Shown one piece after another: positions 9,533 through 18,694 of a stretch of DNA of 64,000 bases (within the stretch, counting starts at the first letter, position 1; every line of letters begins with the position of its first letter). The notes beneath the pieces are model-generated. The model did no database searches and was not told where the DNA came from. It was given only the letters and a program-made list of their open reading frames with translations. Source of the DNA: Pelagibacterales bacterium SAG-MED49 (lineage in GTDB: Bacteria; Pseudomonadota; Alphaproteobacteria; Pelagibacterales; Pelagibacteraceae); contig JACWEQ010000002.1 of the NCBI GenBank assembly GCA_014653365.1, forward strand, positions 1 to 64,000, written 5' to 3'. A program made the translations under genes and the position numbers.

Positions 9533-10533
9533 TAATAATTTTTCACTGTGCTTACTAAAAACTCAACCATTTCTGGATTTGTCTCGGGTAAAATACCATG
9601 CCCTAAATTAAAAATATAAGGATGATCTTTAAAAATATCCAAGTATTTTATTGCTTCTTTTTTTAACGTTTCTTTGTCTGTAAGTAAAATTTTCGGGTCT
9701 AATCCACCTTGAATTGGAATTTGTATGTCTTTTAACGCATTTCTGGGATCTATATTATAGTCAATGCTTACCGCGTCAGGTTTTACAATCTCACAGTATT
9801 TTTTGTAATTTTTAATTTCTCTTGGAAAGCAAATAACAGGAATTTTTAAAGATTTTACAAAGTTAACCAAACTAACTGTTGGTGAATAAATATAATATGG
9901 TAAATCTTTTTCCCCCAGTAGTCCTGCCCAACTGTCAAAGATTTGTATTACATTTGCACCATTTTCAATTTGATTTTTAATATGTATTTTTAGAAATTTT
10001 TCTAAAACTAATAAGATATTTTTAATTAACTCTTTATCTTTAAAGAAATCTTGTTTTAAATTTTTTTTAGGGGATTGTTGATTGATCATATAAACTAACA
10101 ATGTCCAGGGAGCACCAACAAATCCTATGGTATTTTTATTCTTCATAAGATTATCGGTACTTACTTTTTTAATTGCTTTGTAAATTGGATAAATCTTTTC
10201 CACAAAAGCTGTCTCATCTAATGTGGCCATCTCACGAATATTAATCTCGCCAAGTATCGGTCCAAAGCCTTTTTGAAATTCTACTTTTTGATTTAGGCCA
10301 TATGGCAGCATTAAAATATCTGAAAATATTACCGCTGCGTCTAAATCAAATCTTTTTAAAGGTTGTAAGGTGATTTCTGTTGATAAAATTTTATTTAAAC
10401 ATAATTTTATAAAATTAGGATTTAATTTTCTAATTTCTCTAAATTCAGGCAAATATCTACCCGCTTGTCTCATGATCCAAATCGGGTTAATTTTAGTATT
10501 TTTATTTATAATTACTTGATGAATAGGTGTCAT
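9532..10533 (-). CDS. hemE: Uroporphyrinogen decarboxylase
   Basis: HemE removes four carboxyl groups from uroporphyrinogen III to give coproporphyrinogen III. The 333-residue protein carries the substrate-binding N-terminal WIMRQAGRYLPEFRE, the FSDILMLPYGL loop with the catalytic aspartate, FVGAPWTLLVYM and the GHGILPETNPE motif near the C-terminus. It is the first gene of the hemE-hemH-hemJ unit and faces the AT-rich gap proposed as the replication origin. In Caulobacter and Rickettsia the same gene flanks the origin. Confidence 0.97.
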   Translation of the reverse strand: MTPIHQVIINKNTKINPIWIMRQAGRYLPEFREIRKLNPNFIKLCLNKILSTEITLQPLKRFDLDAAVIFSDILMLPYGLNQKVEFQKGFGPILGEINIREMATLDETAFVEKIYPIYKAIKKVSTDNLMKNKNTIGFVGAPWTLLVYMINQQSPKKNLKQDFFKDKELIKNILLVLEKFLKIHIKNQIENGANVIQIFDSWAGLLGEKDLPYYIYSPTVSLVNFVKSLKIPVICFPREIKNYKKYCEIVKPDAVSIDYNIDPRNALKDIQIPIQGGLDPKILLTDKETLKKEAIKYLDIFKDHPYIFNLGHGILPETNPEMVEFLVSTVKNY

Positions 10534-10805
10534 ATTAAAATAATATATATAGTTATTGTATTAGTATTATGTAATGTGAATAACGATGATAAGTTTTTAT
10601 TAACATTTTATTAACAGCTTAATAACATTTTTGAATTAATAAAATTGTTTAAATTGGCTCTTTTTAATCTTTTATTATATAAAATGTATAATTTTTTACA
10701 TTTGTTTATTAATGTTAACAAAACCCTTATTTTACATCAAGAATTAATCAATATTTAATTTGAGTAATTTAATTAAAATAATACAAATTTATTAACAATT
10801 TATTC
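10534..10805. other. Candidate chromosome replication origin (oriC) between hemE and ppsR
   Basis: This is the only gap of its kind in the left half of the window: 272 bases between divergent hemE and ppsR, with 36 G or C in 10561-10800 (15%). It contains TTATTAACA at 10597-10605, 10608-10616 and 10789-10797 and the variant TTAATAACA at 10619-10627; the first three boxes are spaced exactly 11 bases. TTATTAACA differs from the DnaA box TTATCCACA at two positions. In Caulobacter the origin lies between hemE and the homologue of Rickettsia RP001, which is the same family as ppsR. Nine of ten genes on the left run leftward; 14 of 18 genes to 21.9 kb on the right run rightward. Confidence 0.75.
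10597..10627 (+). repeat. Three 9-mer DnaA-box-like iterons, 11-base spacing
   Basis: TTATTAACA occurs at 10597 and 10608 and TTAATAACA at 10619, each start exactly 11 bases after the previous one, roughly one helical turn. A further exact copy lies at 10789-10797 just before ppsR. The arrangement resembles an array of DnaA-binding sites. TTAA-rich sequence is common in such AT-rich DNA, so the phase of the repeats is better evidence than the matches alone. Confidence 0.6.
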
Positions 10806-11633
10806 ATGAGTAATAAATATCAAATTTATCTTATTTCAGATTCCACGGGTGAGACCTTAGATAGAATTTTTTTAGCTTTAAAAGCGCAATTTAAAAACAT
10901 TGAATATAAAGTAAATTCTTATTCTTTTACAAGAACTGAAAATCAGATTTTAAAAATTTTAGATGACGCAACAAAAAAAAAAAATTCAGTAATTCTTTAT
11001 ACAATAGTAGACAATAGTTTAGCTAAATATTTAGCCAATGTAAGTGATAAAAAAAAAATTCCTTGCTTTGGAGTGCTTGGAAATTTAATTCTAAATTTTT
11101 CTAAAATTCTTAATCAACAAGCATCTCATGAGCCAAGCGGACAACATGTTCTTAATGAAGAATATTATGAGAGAATAGAAGCAATACAATTTACAATGAA
11201 TCATGATGATGGAAATTTGACAGAAGAGATTGAAAAGTCAGATATTGTTTTAATTGGGGTAAGCAGAACAAGCAAAACCCCCACCTCAATCTATCTTGCT
11301 AACAAAGGTTTTAAAACTTCAAATATTCCACTTGTAAACGAAAACTCCTTACCAAAAAAACTTAAAGACAACCCAAAATTAACCTGTGTTATTGGTTTAA
11401 ATACGGAGCCTGAAAGATTGGCTGACATAAGAAAAAATAGGATGAATTCATTAAGAGAAACTGAAAATAAAAAATATGTAAGTTTAGATAATATTAAAAA
11501 TGAAATTGTAGAAGCTAAAAAAACGTTTCAAAAATATAAGTGGCCCTCAATTGATGTCACAAGAAAATCAGTTGAAGAGACAGCTGCCTCAATAATTAAA
11601 ATACATGAAATATATTTAAATAATGTTAAATAA
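10806..11633 (+). CDS. ppsR: Pyruvate, phosphate dikinase regulatory protein (DUF299 kinase/phosphorylase)
   Basis: Members of this family are bifunctional serine/threonine kinases and Pi-dependent pyrophosphorylases that switch pyruvate phosphate dikinase or PEP synthetase on and off. The 275-residue protein has the N-terminal IYLISDSTGETLDRI, HEPSGQHVL and the P-loop-like GVSRTSKTPTSIYLANKG at about residues 151-168, all family hallmarks. The dikinase gene itself is not in the window. It is the first rightward gene after the proposed origin, as in other alphaproteobacteria, and overlaps maf by 11 bases. No clear Shine-Dalgarno precedes the ATG. Confidence 0.93.
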   Translation: MSNKYQIYLISDSTGETLDRIFLALKAQFKNIEYKVNSYSFTRTENQILKILDDATKKKNSVILYTIVDNSLAKYLANVSDKKKIPCFGVLGNLILNFSKILNQQASHEPSGQHVLNEEYYERIEAIQFTMNHDDGNLTEEIEKSDIVLIGVSRTSKTPTSIYLANKGFKTSNIPLVNENSLPKKLKDNPKLTCVIGLNTEPERLADIRKNRMNSLRETENKKYVSLDNIKNEIVEAKKTFQKYKWPSIDVTRKSVEETAASIIKIHEIYLNNVK

Positions 11634-12210
11634 AATTATTCTTGCATCTAAAAGCAAAGTTAGAAAAGAAATCCTAGATAAAAACAAAATACCAAATGAG
11701 GTCAAGCCCTCAAATGTTGATGAAGAACCTGTTAAAAAAAGTCTTATTAAAGAAAAAGCTAAACCAGAATTTATTTCAAAAAATCTAGCAGAACTTAAGG
11801 CTAATAAAGTTAGCCTGGTTCAAGAAAACCAAATGGTTCTAGGCGCAGATAGTGTAATAGATTTAGAGGGTGAATTGATATCAAAACCCGAAAATAGGGA
11901 CGAAGCCTTAGTGATTTTAAAAAAACTTAATGGTAAAAAGCACCACCTTATAAGTTCTGTTTGTATTTCAAAGAATGGTTCAATGATTTGGAATTATACC
12001 GATAAAGCGTCGTTAACTATGAAAAATTTTTCAGAGGAAGATTTAAAAATATATTTATCTAAAATAAGTGATGAGGCGCTATATGCATATAATGTATATC
12101 AAATAGAAGGTGAGGGTAGAAATTTGTTCTTAAATATCGATGGAGATGAAGACACTATCATGGGACTACCAGTTAAAAAAATTAGAGAATATCTAGAAAT
12201 TGCCCAATGA
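11623..12210 (+). CDS. maf: Maf family nucleotide pyrophosphatase
   Basis: Maf proteins hydrolyse non-canonical or excess nucleoside triphosphates to monophosphates. The 195-residue product has the N-terminal IILASKSKVRKEIL phosphate-binding segment, the catalytic VLGADSVIDLEG, KPENRDEAL and the late YNVYQIEGEGRNLF segment that matches the usual YAGxYxIEGxG pattern. It overlaps ppsR by 11 bases and aroE by 4 bases, so it belongs to the ppsR-maf-aroE-coaE-dnaQ operon. Which nucleotide it prefers cannot be read from the sequence. Confidence 0.93.
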   Translation: MLNKIILASKSKVRKEILDKNKIPNEVKPSNVDEEPVKKSLIKEKAKPEFISKNLAELKANKVSLVQENQMVLGADSVIDLEGELISKPENRDEALVILKKLNGKKHHLISSVCISKNGSMIWNYTDKASLTMKNFSEEDLKIYLSKISDEALYAYNVYQIEGEGRNLFLNIDGDEDTIMGLPVKKIREYLEIAQ

Positions 12211-13001
12211 AAAAATATCTAGTTATCGGAAATCCTATTGAACACTCCTTGTCACCAAAATTACACAGTTATTGGATTAAAAAAAATAATATTGATGCAA
12301 TATATGAAAAAGAAAAACTAGATGAGAATGATTTAGAAAATTTAATTTTGAAAGTTAAGAATAAAATAATTCATGGGATAAATGTTACAGTGCCTTTTAA
12401 GAAAACAATTATTCCTTATTTAGATAAATTGACAACAGAGTCAGAAAATACACAATCAGTTAATACTATCTATTCAGAGAATGACAAAATAATCGGACAC
12501 AATACGGATATTAACGGTTTTGAGCTAAGTATTAAAAGATCAAAATTTGACTTATTTAACAAAGAGGTTTTCATATTAGGAGCAGGAGGTGTGGTTCCAT
12601 CAATAATTTATGCTTTAAATAGAATGAAAATATCAAAAATTTTTATTTGTAATAGAACAAGAGATAAAGCAGAAAATTTAAAAAAATTATTTAATAATTT
12701 AAATATAATTGATTGGGGAGAAATCCCAAACTTTGATATAATTATTAATGCTACAAGTTTAGGTTTAAAAAAAGAAGATGACATGAAACTTGATTTTTCC
12801 TCTGTTGGTAAAAATAAATTTTTTTATGATGTTATTTACAACCCCATAGAAACAAATTTTTTAAAAGTTGGAAAAGAATTGGGGAATAAGACAGTAAACG
12901 GTAAATTAATGTTTATTTATCAGGCTCATTTAGCTTTTAATATTTGGCACAAAGTTAAACCAAAAATTAATAATGATGTTTTGAAACTTTTGGATATATG
13001 A
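12207..13001 (+). CDS. aroE: Shikimate dehydrogenase
   Basis: AroE reduces 3-dehydroshikimate to shikimate with NADPH in aromatic amino acid synthesis. The 264-residue protein shows the shikimate-binding IGNPIEHSLSPKLH at the N-terminus, the catalytic lysine in NVTVPFKKTI, NTDINGF with the catalytic aspartate, the nucleotide-binding ILGAGGVVPSI and NRTRDKAENL, and the late KLMFIYQAHLAF. It overlaps the genes on both sides by four bases (ATGA-type junctions), indicating translational coupling. Confidence 0.96.
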   Translation: MKKYLVIGNPIEHSLSPKLHSYWIKKNNIDAIYEKEKLDENDLENLILKVKNKIIHGINVTVPFKKTIIPYLDKLTTESENTQSVNTIYSENDKIIGHNTDINGFELSIKRSKFDLFNKEVFILGAGGVVPSIIYALNRMKISKIFICNRTRDKAENLKKLFNNLNIIDWGEIPNFDIIINATSLGLKKEDDMKLDFSSVGKNKFFYDVIYNPIETNFLKVGKELGNKTVNGKLMFIYQAHLAFNIWHKVKPKINNDVLKLLDI

Positions 13002-13567
13002 TTAAAATTGGTATTTTAGGAGATATAGGGTCTGGTAAAAGTTATGTTGCGGAAAATTTTGGCTATCCAGTTTTTAACGCAGATAGTGAAGTTGCCAAAC
13101 TATACAAAAAAGATAAAAAAATATTTAACAAATTAAATAATATTTTACCCAAATATATTCATACATTTCCTGTAGAAAAAAAAGAAATTTCAAACGCAAT
13201 TTTAGCTCAAAAAAATAATTTAACAAAAATTATTAAAATTGTTCATTTAGAAATAAGAAAAAAAATGAATATATTTTTAAAAAAACATAATAAAGCAAAA
13301 ATTGTTATTCTTGATATTCCTTTATTATTAGAAAATAAAATTAATAGTAAGAAAGATATACTCATTTTTGTAGAGTCTAAAAAATCTGATATTTTAAAAA
13401 AATTAAAAAAAAGAAAAAATTTTAATCAAAAACTTTTAAAAAAATTTAAAGAAATTCAACTGTCTACTAGTTATAAAAAAAAAAAGTCTAAATTTATTAT
13501 TAAAAATGATTTTACAAAAAAAACTGTTAGAGAGGGTATAAAAAATATTTTAAAAGAAATCACATAA
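12998..13567 (+). CDS. coaE: Dephospho-CoA kinase
   Basis: CoaE phosphorylates dephospho-CoA to finish coenzyme A synthesis. The 189-residue protein has P-loop GDIGSGKS near residue 8, the FNADSEVAKLY segment with the catalytic aspartate, and DIPLLLENK in the lid/CoA region. The C-terminal third is extremely lysine- and phenylalanine-rich because of poly-A runs, but the reading frame is intact. It lies between aroE (4-base overlap) and dnaQ (1-base gap), the standard alphaproteobacterial order. Confidence 0.94.
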   Translation: MIKIGILGDIGSGKSYVAENFGYPVFNADSEVAKLYKKDKKIFNKLNNILPKYIHTFPVEKKEISNAILAQKNNLTKIIKIVHLEIRKKMNIFLKKHNKAKIVILDIPLLLENKINSKKDILIFVESKKSDILKKLKKRKNFNQKLLKKFKEIQLSTSYKKKKSKFIIKNDFTKKTVREGIKNILKEIT

Positions 13568-13568
13568 A

Positions 13569-14231
13569 ATGAGAGAAGTAGTATTAGATACAGAAACAAC
13601 AGGCATATCAGTAAGGGAGGGCCACAGAATTGTTGAGATTGGTTGCATAGAGTTGGAAAATCTAATTCCAACTAAAAATAGATTTCACTGTTATTTAAAT
13701 CCAGAGCGTAAAGTATCGGAAAAAGCTTTGGAAGTTCATGGATATACAGACGAGTTTTTAGCCAAACAAATAAAATTTAGTGAAATTGGGGATAAATTTT
13801 TGAAATTTATTAAAGATAAAAGATTAATAATTCATAATGCTGAATTTGATTTAGGTCACTTAAATAATGAACTGTCTATATTTGGAAAAAAAAAGATAAC
13901 TAATGAAGTAATAGATACATTGATTTTAGCAAGAGATAAGTTCCCAGGATCTCTTGTGAGTTTAGATGCATTATGTAAAAGATATAGAATAGACAACTCA
14001 AATAGAACGCAGCACACTGCACTAATTGACTGTGATTTATTGGCAAAAGTTTATATTAATTTAATAGACCAAAAAGAACCAACACTAAACTTTCAAAATC
14101 AAGACACGGACACTAAAGATGAAAATAATATGAATGTTTCATATTTTAAGAAAGTGATAAAACCCAATGAAAAAGAGATATTAAATCACAAAGAATATTT
14201 AAAAAATCATTTAAAAAAAAACTATTTTTAA
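13569..14231 (+). CDS. dnaQ: DNA polymerase III epsilon subunit (3'-5' proofreading exonuclease)
   Basis: DnaQ proofreads replication. The 220-residue protein has exonuclease motif I LDTETTGIS at residues 6-14, the IHNAEFDLGHLN motif II and the HTALIDCDLLAKVY motif III with its catalytic histidine and aspartate. The tail beyond residue 180 is low complexity and would bind the alpha subunit. It ends in a 4-base TTAA that also contains the secB stop on the other strand, so dnaQ and secB converge with interlocked stops. Confidence 0.96.
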   Translation: MREVVLDTETTGISVREGHRIVEIGCIELENLIPTKNRFHCYLNPERKVSEKALEVHGYTDEFLAKQIKFSEIGDKFLKFIKDKRLIIHNAEFDLGHLNNELSIFGKKKITNEVIDTLILARDKFPGSLVSLDALCKRYRIDNSNRTQHTALIDCDLLAKVYINLIDQKEPTLNFQNQDTDTKDENNMNVSYFKKVIKPNEKEILNHKEYLKNHLKKNYF

Positions 14232-14656
14232 TTAAATCTTTGATTGTAAAGATTTACAAAATCTATTTTTTTTTCAAATTTAACTCCAGGATACCCAGAA
14301 TTGTGAATAAGATCTAAAAAGGATTTTTCTAGATCTGAATAAATTTCAACTTGAGTATCACATAATATGATTTTCTCTAGTTCCTTTTTTTCTTTAACCT
14401 CATCATCAATTTTAACAATTGTTGCAAAATTTATTTCAAAATAAGACTTTTTTTTGTTTGTTTCTTTGTCTTCAAATTTAAATATTGTATTTATTTCAAT
14501 CATTTTATTTTTTAATGCCTTAGAATTTATGTCTATATGAAATTGATATTTTGAAATATTATCTTTTACAAAAATATAAGTTTCTGCATCAGGTGTTTCA
14601 CTGGACATATCTTTAATGAATTTTGCTAAAATTTTATATCTTTTTGTCATTATCAT
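14228..14656 (-). CDS. secB: Protein-export chaperone SecB
   Basis: SecB keeps preproteins unfolded and hands them to SecA. The 142-residue protein fits the small SecB family: AKFIKDMSSETPDAE near the N-terminus matches the typical yIKDlSfEnP segment, and the C-terminal half carries the DLIHNSGYPGVKFEKKIDFVNLY region corresponding to the conserved R..GFPP..l.PinF. The conserved positions are more divergent than in enterobacteria, as usual for SAR11-like proteins. A second ATG two codons downstream is also possible. It overlaps fxsA by 23 bases upstream. The order dnaQ-secB-fxsA is typical for alphaproteobacteria. Confidence 0.85.
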   Translation of the reverse strand: MIMTKRYKILAKFIKDMSSETPDAETYIFVKDNISKYQFHIDINSKALKNKMIEINTIFKFEDKETNKKKSYFEINFATIVKIDDEVKEKKELEKIILCDTQVEIYSDLEKSFLDLIHNSGYPGVKFEKKIDFVNLYNQRFN

Positions 14657-15056
14657 CTTCTATATCTTCAAAGTCTCCATCTATAAAATTATTTTTTTCT
14701 TTTTTATAATTAAATTTTTTTACAAATTTACCAAAAATAAATTTTCTACTAATTGGAAAAATTAATAAAAATCCAAAAATATCAGTTGCAAACCCTGGGA
14801 TAATTAACAATAAAGCTGCAAAAGCGATGGCTGCTCCTGACATCATCTCGTAAGTCGGAGCTTCATTTTTACTTAGTTGTGAAAATCCAGCCTTAAGAGT
14901 ATTTAAACCTTCATATTTGGCATAGTAGATACCAATTATAGCTGTAGTAAATATGAGTAAAATTGTAGTAATTGCACCTATTTGTGATCCAATTTTAATA
15001 AAAAGATATATTTCAATAACTGGTATTAATATTATTGATAATAAAATTGAGTTCAT
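14634..15056 (-). CDS. fxsA: FxsA family membrane protein
   Basis: FxsA is a cytoplasmic-membrane protein whose overproduction relieves phage exclusion by F plasmids in E. coli; its normal role is unknown. The 140-residue protein has the family pattern of three membrane helices, with IPVIEIYLFIKIG, the AKYEGLNTL cytosolic loop and AALLLIIPGFATDIFGFLLIFP. The last 25 residues are acidic and probably cytosolic. It diverges from the Tim44-like gene, a pairing also seen in other alphaproteobacteria. Confidence 0.88.
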   Translation of the reverse strand: MNSILLSIILIPVIEIYLFIKIGSQIGAITTILLIFTTAIIGIYYAKYEGLNTLKAGFSQLSKNEAPTYEMMSGAAIAFAALLLIIPGFATDIFGFLLIFPISRKFIFGKFVKKFNYKKEKNNFIDGDFEDIEDDNDKKI

Positions 15057-15114
15057 TTGTCCGTAATCTAAATTGCCAGTTGAAATTAATCAACATAGTA
15101 ATTACTATAAGATT

Positions 15115-15708
15115 ATGAGTTACAGTTTTGAATACATTGATATAATTCTTTTAGCAATGATCGCTGGGTTTATCTTCTTAAGATTAAGAGGAATTCTTGG
15201 TAAAAGAACTGGATTTGATGGAAAAGCACCCCCCCAATTTGATAAAATTTTAAAAGAAGCTGTTGCCAAACAAGCACCAAAACAAGAGACTTTTGATGAA
15301 AATGCTCAAAAAGAATTTTTAAATGGCGCAAAAATTGCTTATGAAACTATTATTACAGATTTCAGTGACAATGATAACAAGCTAACAACAAGCAAACCCT
15401 TATTAAATATAAAAATCTACAATCAATTCAATGACGCGTTAAAAGAAAGAAGCCAAAGAGGGCATTATGCGGAAATAACTTTTATAGGTATCAATTCTGC
15501 AATTATTAAGGAGCACAAAAAAATAGATAAAATTTTAAATGTTACAGTAGATTTTATAGCTGAGGTGATAACGTGTATTAAAGATAAAGATAAAAAAATT
15601 ATATCAGGTGATCCAGAAAAGATAAAAAAAATCTATGACACATGGGTATTTTCAAGAGACATAACTTCGGCCAATCCTAACTGGCAACTAGTTAATACTT
15701 TAACCTAA
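15115..15708 (+). CDS. Tim44-like domain protein (Tim44/TimA)
   Basis: This protein of 197 residues has one N-terminal membrane helix (YIDIILLAMIAGFIFLRLR) followed by GKRTGFDG and a soluble Tim44-like domain ending NWQLVNTL. Alphaproteobacterial TimA-type proteins are membrane-anchored relatives of the mitochondrial import motor subunit Tim44; their exact role is unsettled. The frame is open 14 codons further upstream from a TTG, but the ATG at 15115 gives the MSYSFEYIDIILL start typical of the family, so it is preferred. The next gene follows immediately on a TTG. Confidence 0.85.
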   Translation: MSYSFEYIDIILLAMIAGFIFLRLRGILGKRTGFDGKAPPQFDKILKEAVAKQAPKQETFDENAQKEFLNGAKIAYETIITDFSDNDNKLTTSKPLLNIKIYNQFNDALKERSQRGHYAEITFIGINSAIIKEHKKIDKILNVTVDFIAEVITCIKDKDKKIISGDPEKIKKIYDTWVFSRDITSANPNWQLVNTLT

Positions 15709-16119
15709 TTGACTGATAATATTTCAGAAAAAGATAAAAAAGATTGGGAAAATTTTCTTTCAAAAAATGAAAAATTACCAAATAAAGATATCAAATTAGA
15801 TAAAAAAATACCTTTAAAAATAAGATCAATAGATTTACACGGATATACTCTTGAGCAAGCTAATCAATCTATTGAAAATTTTATTATCAAATCTTATCAA
15901 GAAAAAATAACTAAACTAATAGTTGTGACTGGAAAAGGAATTCACTCTCAAAATGAAAAAGACCCTTATGTCTCAAAAGATTTAAGTATTTTAAAATATT
16001 CTGTTCCTGAATTTATTTCAAATAATAAAAATTTAATGAAAATTATTTATGAGATGAAAGATGCAAAAATTGATGATGGGGGTGATGGAGCTTTTTATAT
16101 TTTTTTAAAAAAAAAATAA
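15709..16119 (+). CDS. Smr domain protein
   Basis: A 136-residue stand-alone Smr-domain protein. The Smr motifs are clear: IDLHGYTLEQA (the LDLHG box) and VVTGKGIHS (the TGKGxHS box), followed by the usual GGDGAFYIFLK ending. Smr domains are nucleases or nucleic-acid-binding modules, best known from the C-terminus of MutS2. The start is TTG, directly after the TAA of the Tim44-like gene, with no alternative ATG upstream. Its stop is one base away from the hslU stop on the other strand. Confidence 0.88.
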   Translation: MTDNISEKDKKDWENFLSKNEKLPNKDIKLDKKIPLKIRSIDLHGYTLEQANQSIENFIIKSYQEKITKLIVVTGKGIHSQNEKDPYVSKDLSILKYSVPEFISNNKNLMKIIYEMKDAKIDDGGDGAFYIFLKKK

Positions 16120-16120
16120 G

Positions 16121-17494
16121 CTATAAAATAAATTTTGAAAGATCTGTATCTTTAACTAAATTATCTAAATTTTTATTAATATATTCTTTATTGATAATGA
16201 TTTTTTCACCAGCGCGATCCGTTGCTGTAAAACTAATTTCATCTAAAATTTTTTCAATTATTGTATGCAACCTTCTAGCACCAATATTTTCAACAGAAGC
16301 ATTAACTTCGGAAGCTACATTTGCAATAGTATCAATTCCATCATCTGAAAATTCAAGTTCTACATTCTCAGTTTTTAAAAGAGCCACATATTGTTTAATT
16401 AAACTAAAGTCTGGTTCTCTCAAAATTCTCTTAAAATCATCACTAGTCAATGCTTCTAACTCGACTCTTATTGGTAGCCTTCCTTGAAGTTCGGGAAGCA
16501 AATCAGATGGTTTTGCAAGTTGAAACGCTCCAGATGCGATAAATAAAATATGATCTGTTTTGATTGGACCATGTTTAGTATTAACGGTAGTACCTTCTAT
16601 TAAGGGAAGTAAATCTCTTTGTACACCTTCACGAGAAACATCTCCTCCAACCCGATCTGTTCTTGCAGAAATTTTATCAATTTCGTCTAAAAATACTATT
16701 CCATTATTTTCAGTTGACAGTTTTGCTGCTTTAATAATTTTATCTTGTTCAATTAATTTATCAGATTCATCGTTTATTAAGATTTCATGAGATTCTTTTA
16801 CGGTCATTTTCTTTTTCTTTTCTTTATTACCCATTGATTTTCCAATCATTTCACCAATATTTATCATGCCCACATTTGCTCCTGGCATTCCGGGAATTTC
16901 AAAAGAAGTATTATTTGATCCAGTATCGCTAACTGCAATTTCTATTTCGTTGTCATCTAAGTCACCATTTCTAAGTCTTTTTCTAAAACTTTCTCTTGTT
17001 GCAAGACTTGCTTTTTTTCCAACTAATGCATCTAAAACTTTTTCTTCAGCTAATTTTTGAGCTTGAGCATGAACTTCTTTTCTCATTTTTACTTTTTCCA
17101 TTGAGATTGCAATCTCTACTAAATCTCTAACTATTTGCTCCACATCTCTTCCGACATAACCAACTTCAGTAAATCTGGTGGCTTCAACTTTAACAAATGG
17201 TGCTTCGGCAAGTTTTGATAGTCTTCTAGAAATTTCAGTTTTTCCAACACCGGTTGGACCAATCATTAAAATATTTTTCGGCAAAACTTCATTTTTCATC
17301 TCACCTTTAAGGGCTTGTCTTCGCCATCTATTTCTTAATGCAACTGCAACAGCTTTTTTAGCTTTATTTTGTCCAACCACAAATCTATCTAATTCTGAAA
17401 CTATTTCTCTTGGAGAAAGAGAACTCACCAAAGAACTTTCTTCTTTAGCATTTTTGTCTTTTGGAACTAAAGGAGTCACGTTTGAATTTTCCAT
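16121..17494 (-). CDS. hslU: ATP-dependent protease ATPase subunit HslU
   Basis: HslU is the AAA+ unfoldase that feeds substrates into the HslV peptidase. The 457-residue protein has the N-terminal [17 protein letters not shown], Walker A GPTGVGKT at 79-86, the pore motif GYVGRD, an I-domain insert, Walker B FLDEIDKI and the C-terminal ISFTATDR segment followed by the terminal tail ending KFIL that docks into HslV. It shares one base with hslV, an operon. The hslVU pair is divergent from the his operon. Confidence 0.97.
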   Translation of the reverse strand: MENSNVTPLVPKDKNAKEESSLVSSLSPREIVSELDRFVVGQNKAKKAVAVALRNRWRRQALKGEMKNEVLPKNILMIGPTGVGKTEISRRLSKLAEAPFVKVEATRFTEVGYVGRDVEQIVRDLVEIAISMEKVKMRKEVHAQAQKLAEEKVLDALVGKKASLATRESFRKRLRNGDLDDNEIEIAVSDTGSNNTSFEIPGMPGANVGMINIGEMIGKSMGNKEKKKKMTVKESHEILINDESDKLIEQDKIIKAAKLSTENNGIVFLDEIDKISARTDRVGGDVSREGVQRDLLPLIEGTTVNTKHGPIKTDHILFIASGAFQLAKPSDLLPELQGRLPIRVELEALTSDDFKRILREPDFSLIKQYVALLKTENVELEFSDDGIDTIANVASEVNASVENIGARRLHTIIEKILDEISFTATDRAGEKIIINKEYINKNLDNLVKDTDLSKFIL

Positions 17495-18009
17495 TATATT
17501 TTTAAAACCTTAATATTATCATTTGTAAATACACAAATTTCAGATGCAACCTTGATTGCTTTTTTTGCAACTTCTTCAGCACTCATATTAGTTTCCATTA
17601 AAACTTTTCCTGCAGCTAGAGCATAGTTTCCACCAGAACCTATTCCTATAACATCACCTTCTGGCTCTAAAACATCTCCAGTTCCAGAAATAATATAGCT
17701 ATGTTCTTTATCACCAATAGCCATTAGTGCTTCTAATCTTCTTAGATATTTATCGGTTCGCCAATCTTTTGCTAATTCAACAGCAGCCCTTGATAGATTC
17801 CCTGCATGTTTTTCAATCTTAGCTTCCAATCTTTCAAATAAAGTTAAAGCATCTGCAGTTGATCCCGCAAATCCTGCAACTACGTCACGTTTTTCAATTT
17901 TTCTAATTTTTGAAGCTGTGCTTTTTACAACAGTATTTCCCATACTGACCTGGCCATCTCCAGCCACTACCACTTCATTATTTTTTCTTACTAGCACAAT
18001 CGTTGTCAT
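17494..18009 (-). CDS. hslV: ATP-dependent protease peptidase subunit HslV
   Basis: HslV is the threonine peptidase of the HslUV complex. The 171-residue sequence begins [22 protein letters not shown]; removing Met exposes the catalytic Thr. [14 protein letters not shown] contains the conserved lysine, and [12 protein letters not shown] and the [10 protein letters not shown] segment are typical. The start is therefore fixed by the need for Thr at position 2. It is cotranscribed with hslU and lies 89 bases from the divergent hisB. Confidence 0.96.
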   Translation of the reverse strand: MTTIVLVRKNNEVVVAGDGQVSMGNTVVKSTASKIRKIEKRDVVAGFAGSTADALTLFERLEAKIEKHAGNLSRAAVELAKDWRTDKYLRRLEALMAIGDKEHSYIISGTGDVLEPEGDVIGIGSGGNYALAAGKVLMETNMSAEEVAKKAIKVASEICVFTNDNIKVLKI

Positions 18010-18098
18010 AATTGATAAATGGTAACTATTTGCTATTCTTCAAGTGTCGATTGCTGATATTGATATAGTTAGATTATGCATGTATACCTCTAAAATAT

Positions 18099-18689
18099 AT
18101 GGCTAGAAAAGGTAAAGTATCCAGAAAGACCAAAGAAACCAGCATTAGTGTTGAAGTAAATATTGATGGCAAGGGTCAGTATAAAATTGATACTGGAATT
18201 GGATTCTTAGATCACATGCTTGAACAATTATCAAAACATTCGCTTATTGATTTAAAAGTAAAAGCAAAAGGTGACACTCACATTGATCTTCACCACACAA
18301 CTGAAGATACAGGGATTGCAATTGGTGAAGCTTTAAAAAAAGCTGCAAACAAATTTATTGGTATTAAACGTTACGCACACAGAATTATTCCAATGGACGA
18401 AACATTAACAAGAGTTGCAATAGATGTTTCAAACCGACCTTACTTAATTTGGAAAGTAAAATTAAAAGTAGAAAAGCTTGGAGAGATGGATACCGAACTA
18501 TTTAAAGAATGGTTCCAAGCATTTTCACAATCTGCAGGCATAACTATGCATGTTGAAAATATTTATGGAGACAATAGTCATCATATTATAGAATCTTGTT
18601 ATAAAGCTTTAGCGCGATCATTAAGAGAAGCATTAGAGATGGACCCGAGAAGTAAAAAAAGTATTCCGTCTACTAAAGGCTCATTATAA
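18099..18689 (+). CDS. hisB: Imidazoleglycerol-phosphate dehydratase
   Basis: HisB dehydrates imidazoleglycerol phosphate, the sixth step of histidine synthesis. This 196-residue protein is the monofunctional form without the phosphatase domain. It has [32 protein letters not shown] and [20 protein letters not shown], which hold the manganese-binding histidines and glutamates. It opens the hisB-hisH-hisA-hisF-hisE run. Upstream, TTGATA, 17 bases and TATACC lie just before the ATG and could be a promoter, but the match is weak. Confidence 0.97.
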   Translation: MARKGKVSRKTKETSISVEVNIDGKGQYKIDTGIGFLDHMLEQLSKHSLIDLKVKAKGDTHIDLHHTTEDTGIAIGEALKKAANKFIGIKRYAHRIIPMDETLTRVAIDVSNRPYLIWKVKLKVEKLGEMDTELFKEWFQAFSQSAGITMHVENIYGDNSHHIIESCYKALARSLREALEMDPRSKKSIPSTKGSL

Positions 18690-18694
18690 GTTTA

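Noticed and set aside
10600-10614. TTAA-N7-TTAA, matching a CtrA-binding site, inside the proposed origin
   Set aside because: In 15% G+C sequence this pattern is expected often by chance and it coincides with the 9-mer repeats; not claimed as a CtrA site.
16191-17513. Several open frames antisense to hslU
   Set aside because: All are shadows of the well-supported hslU frame and lack starts with ribosome sites or recognisable domains.
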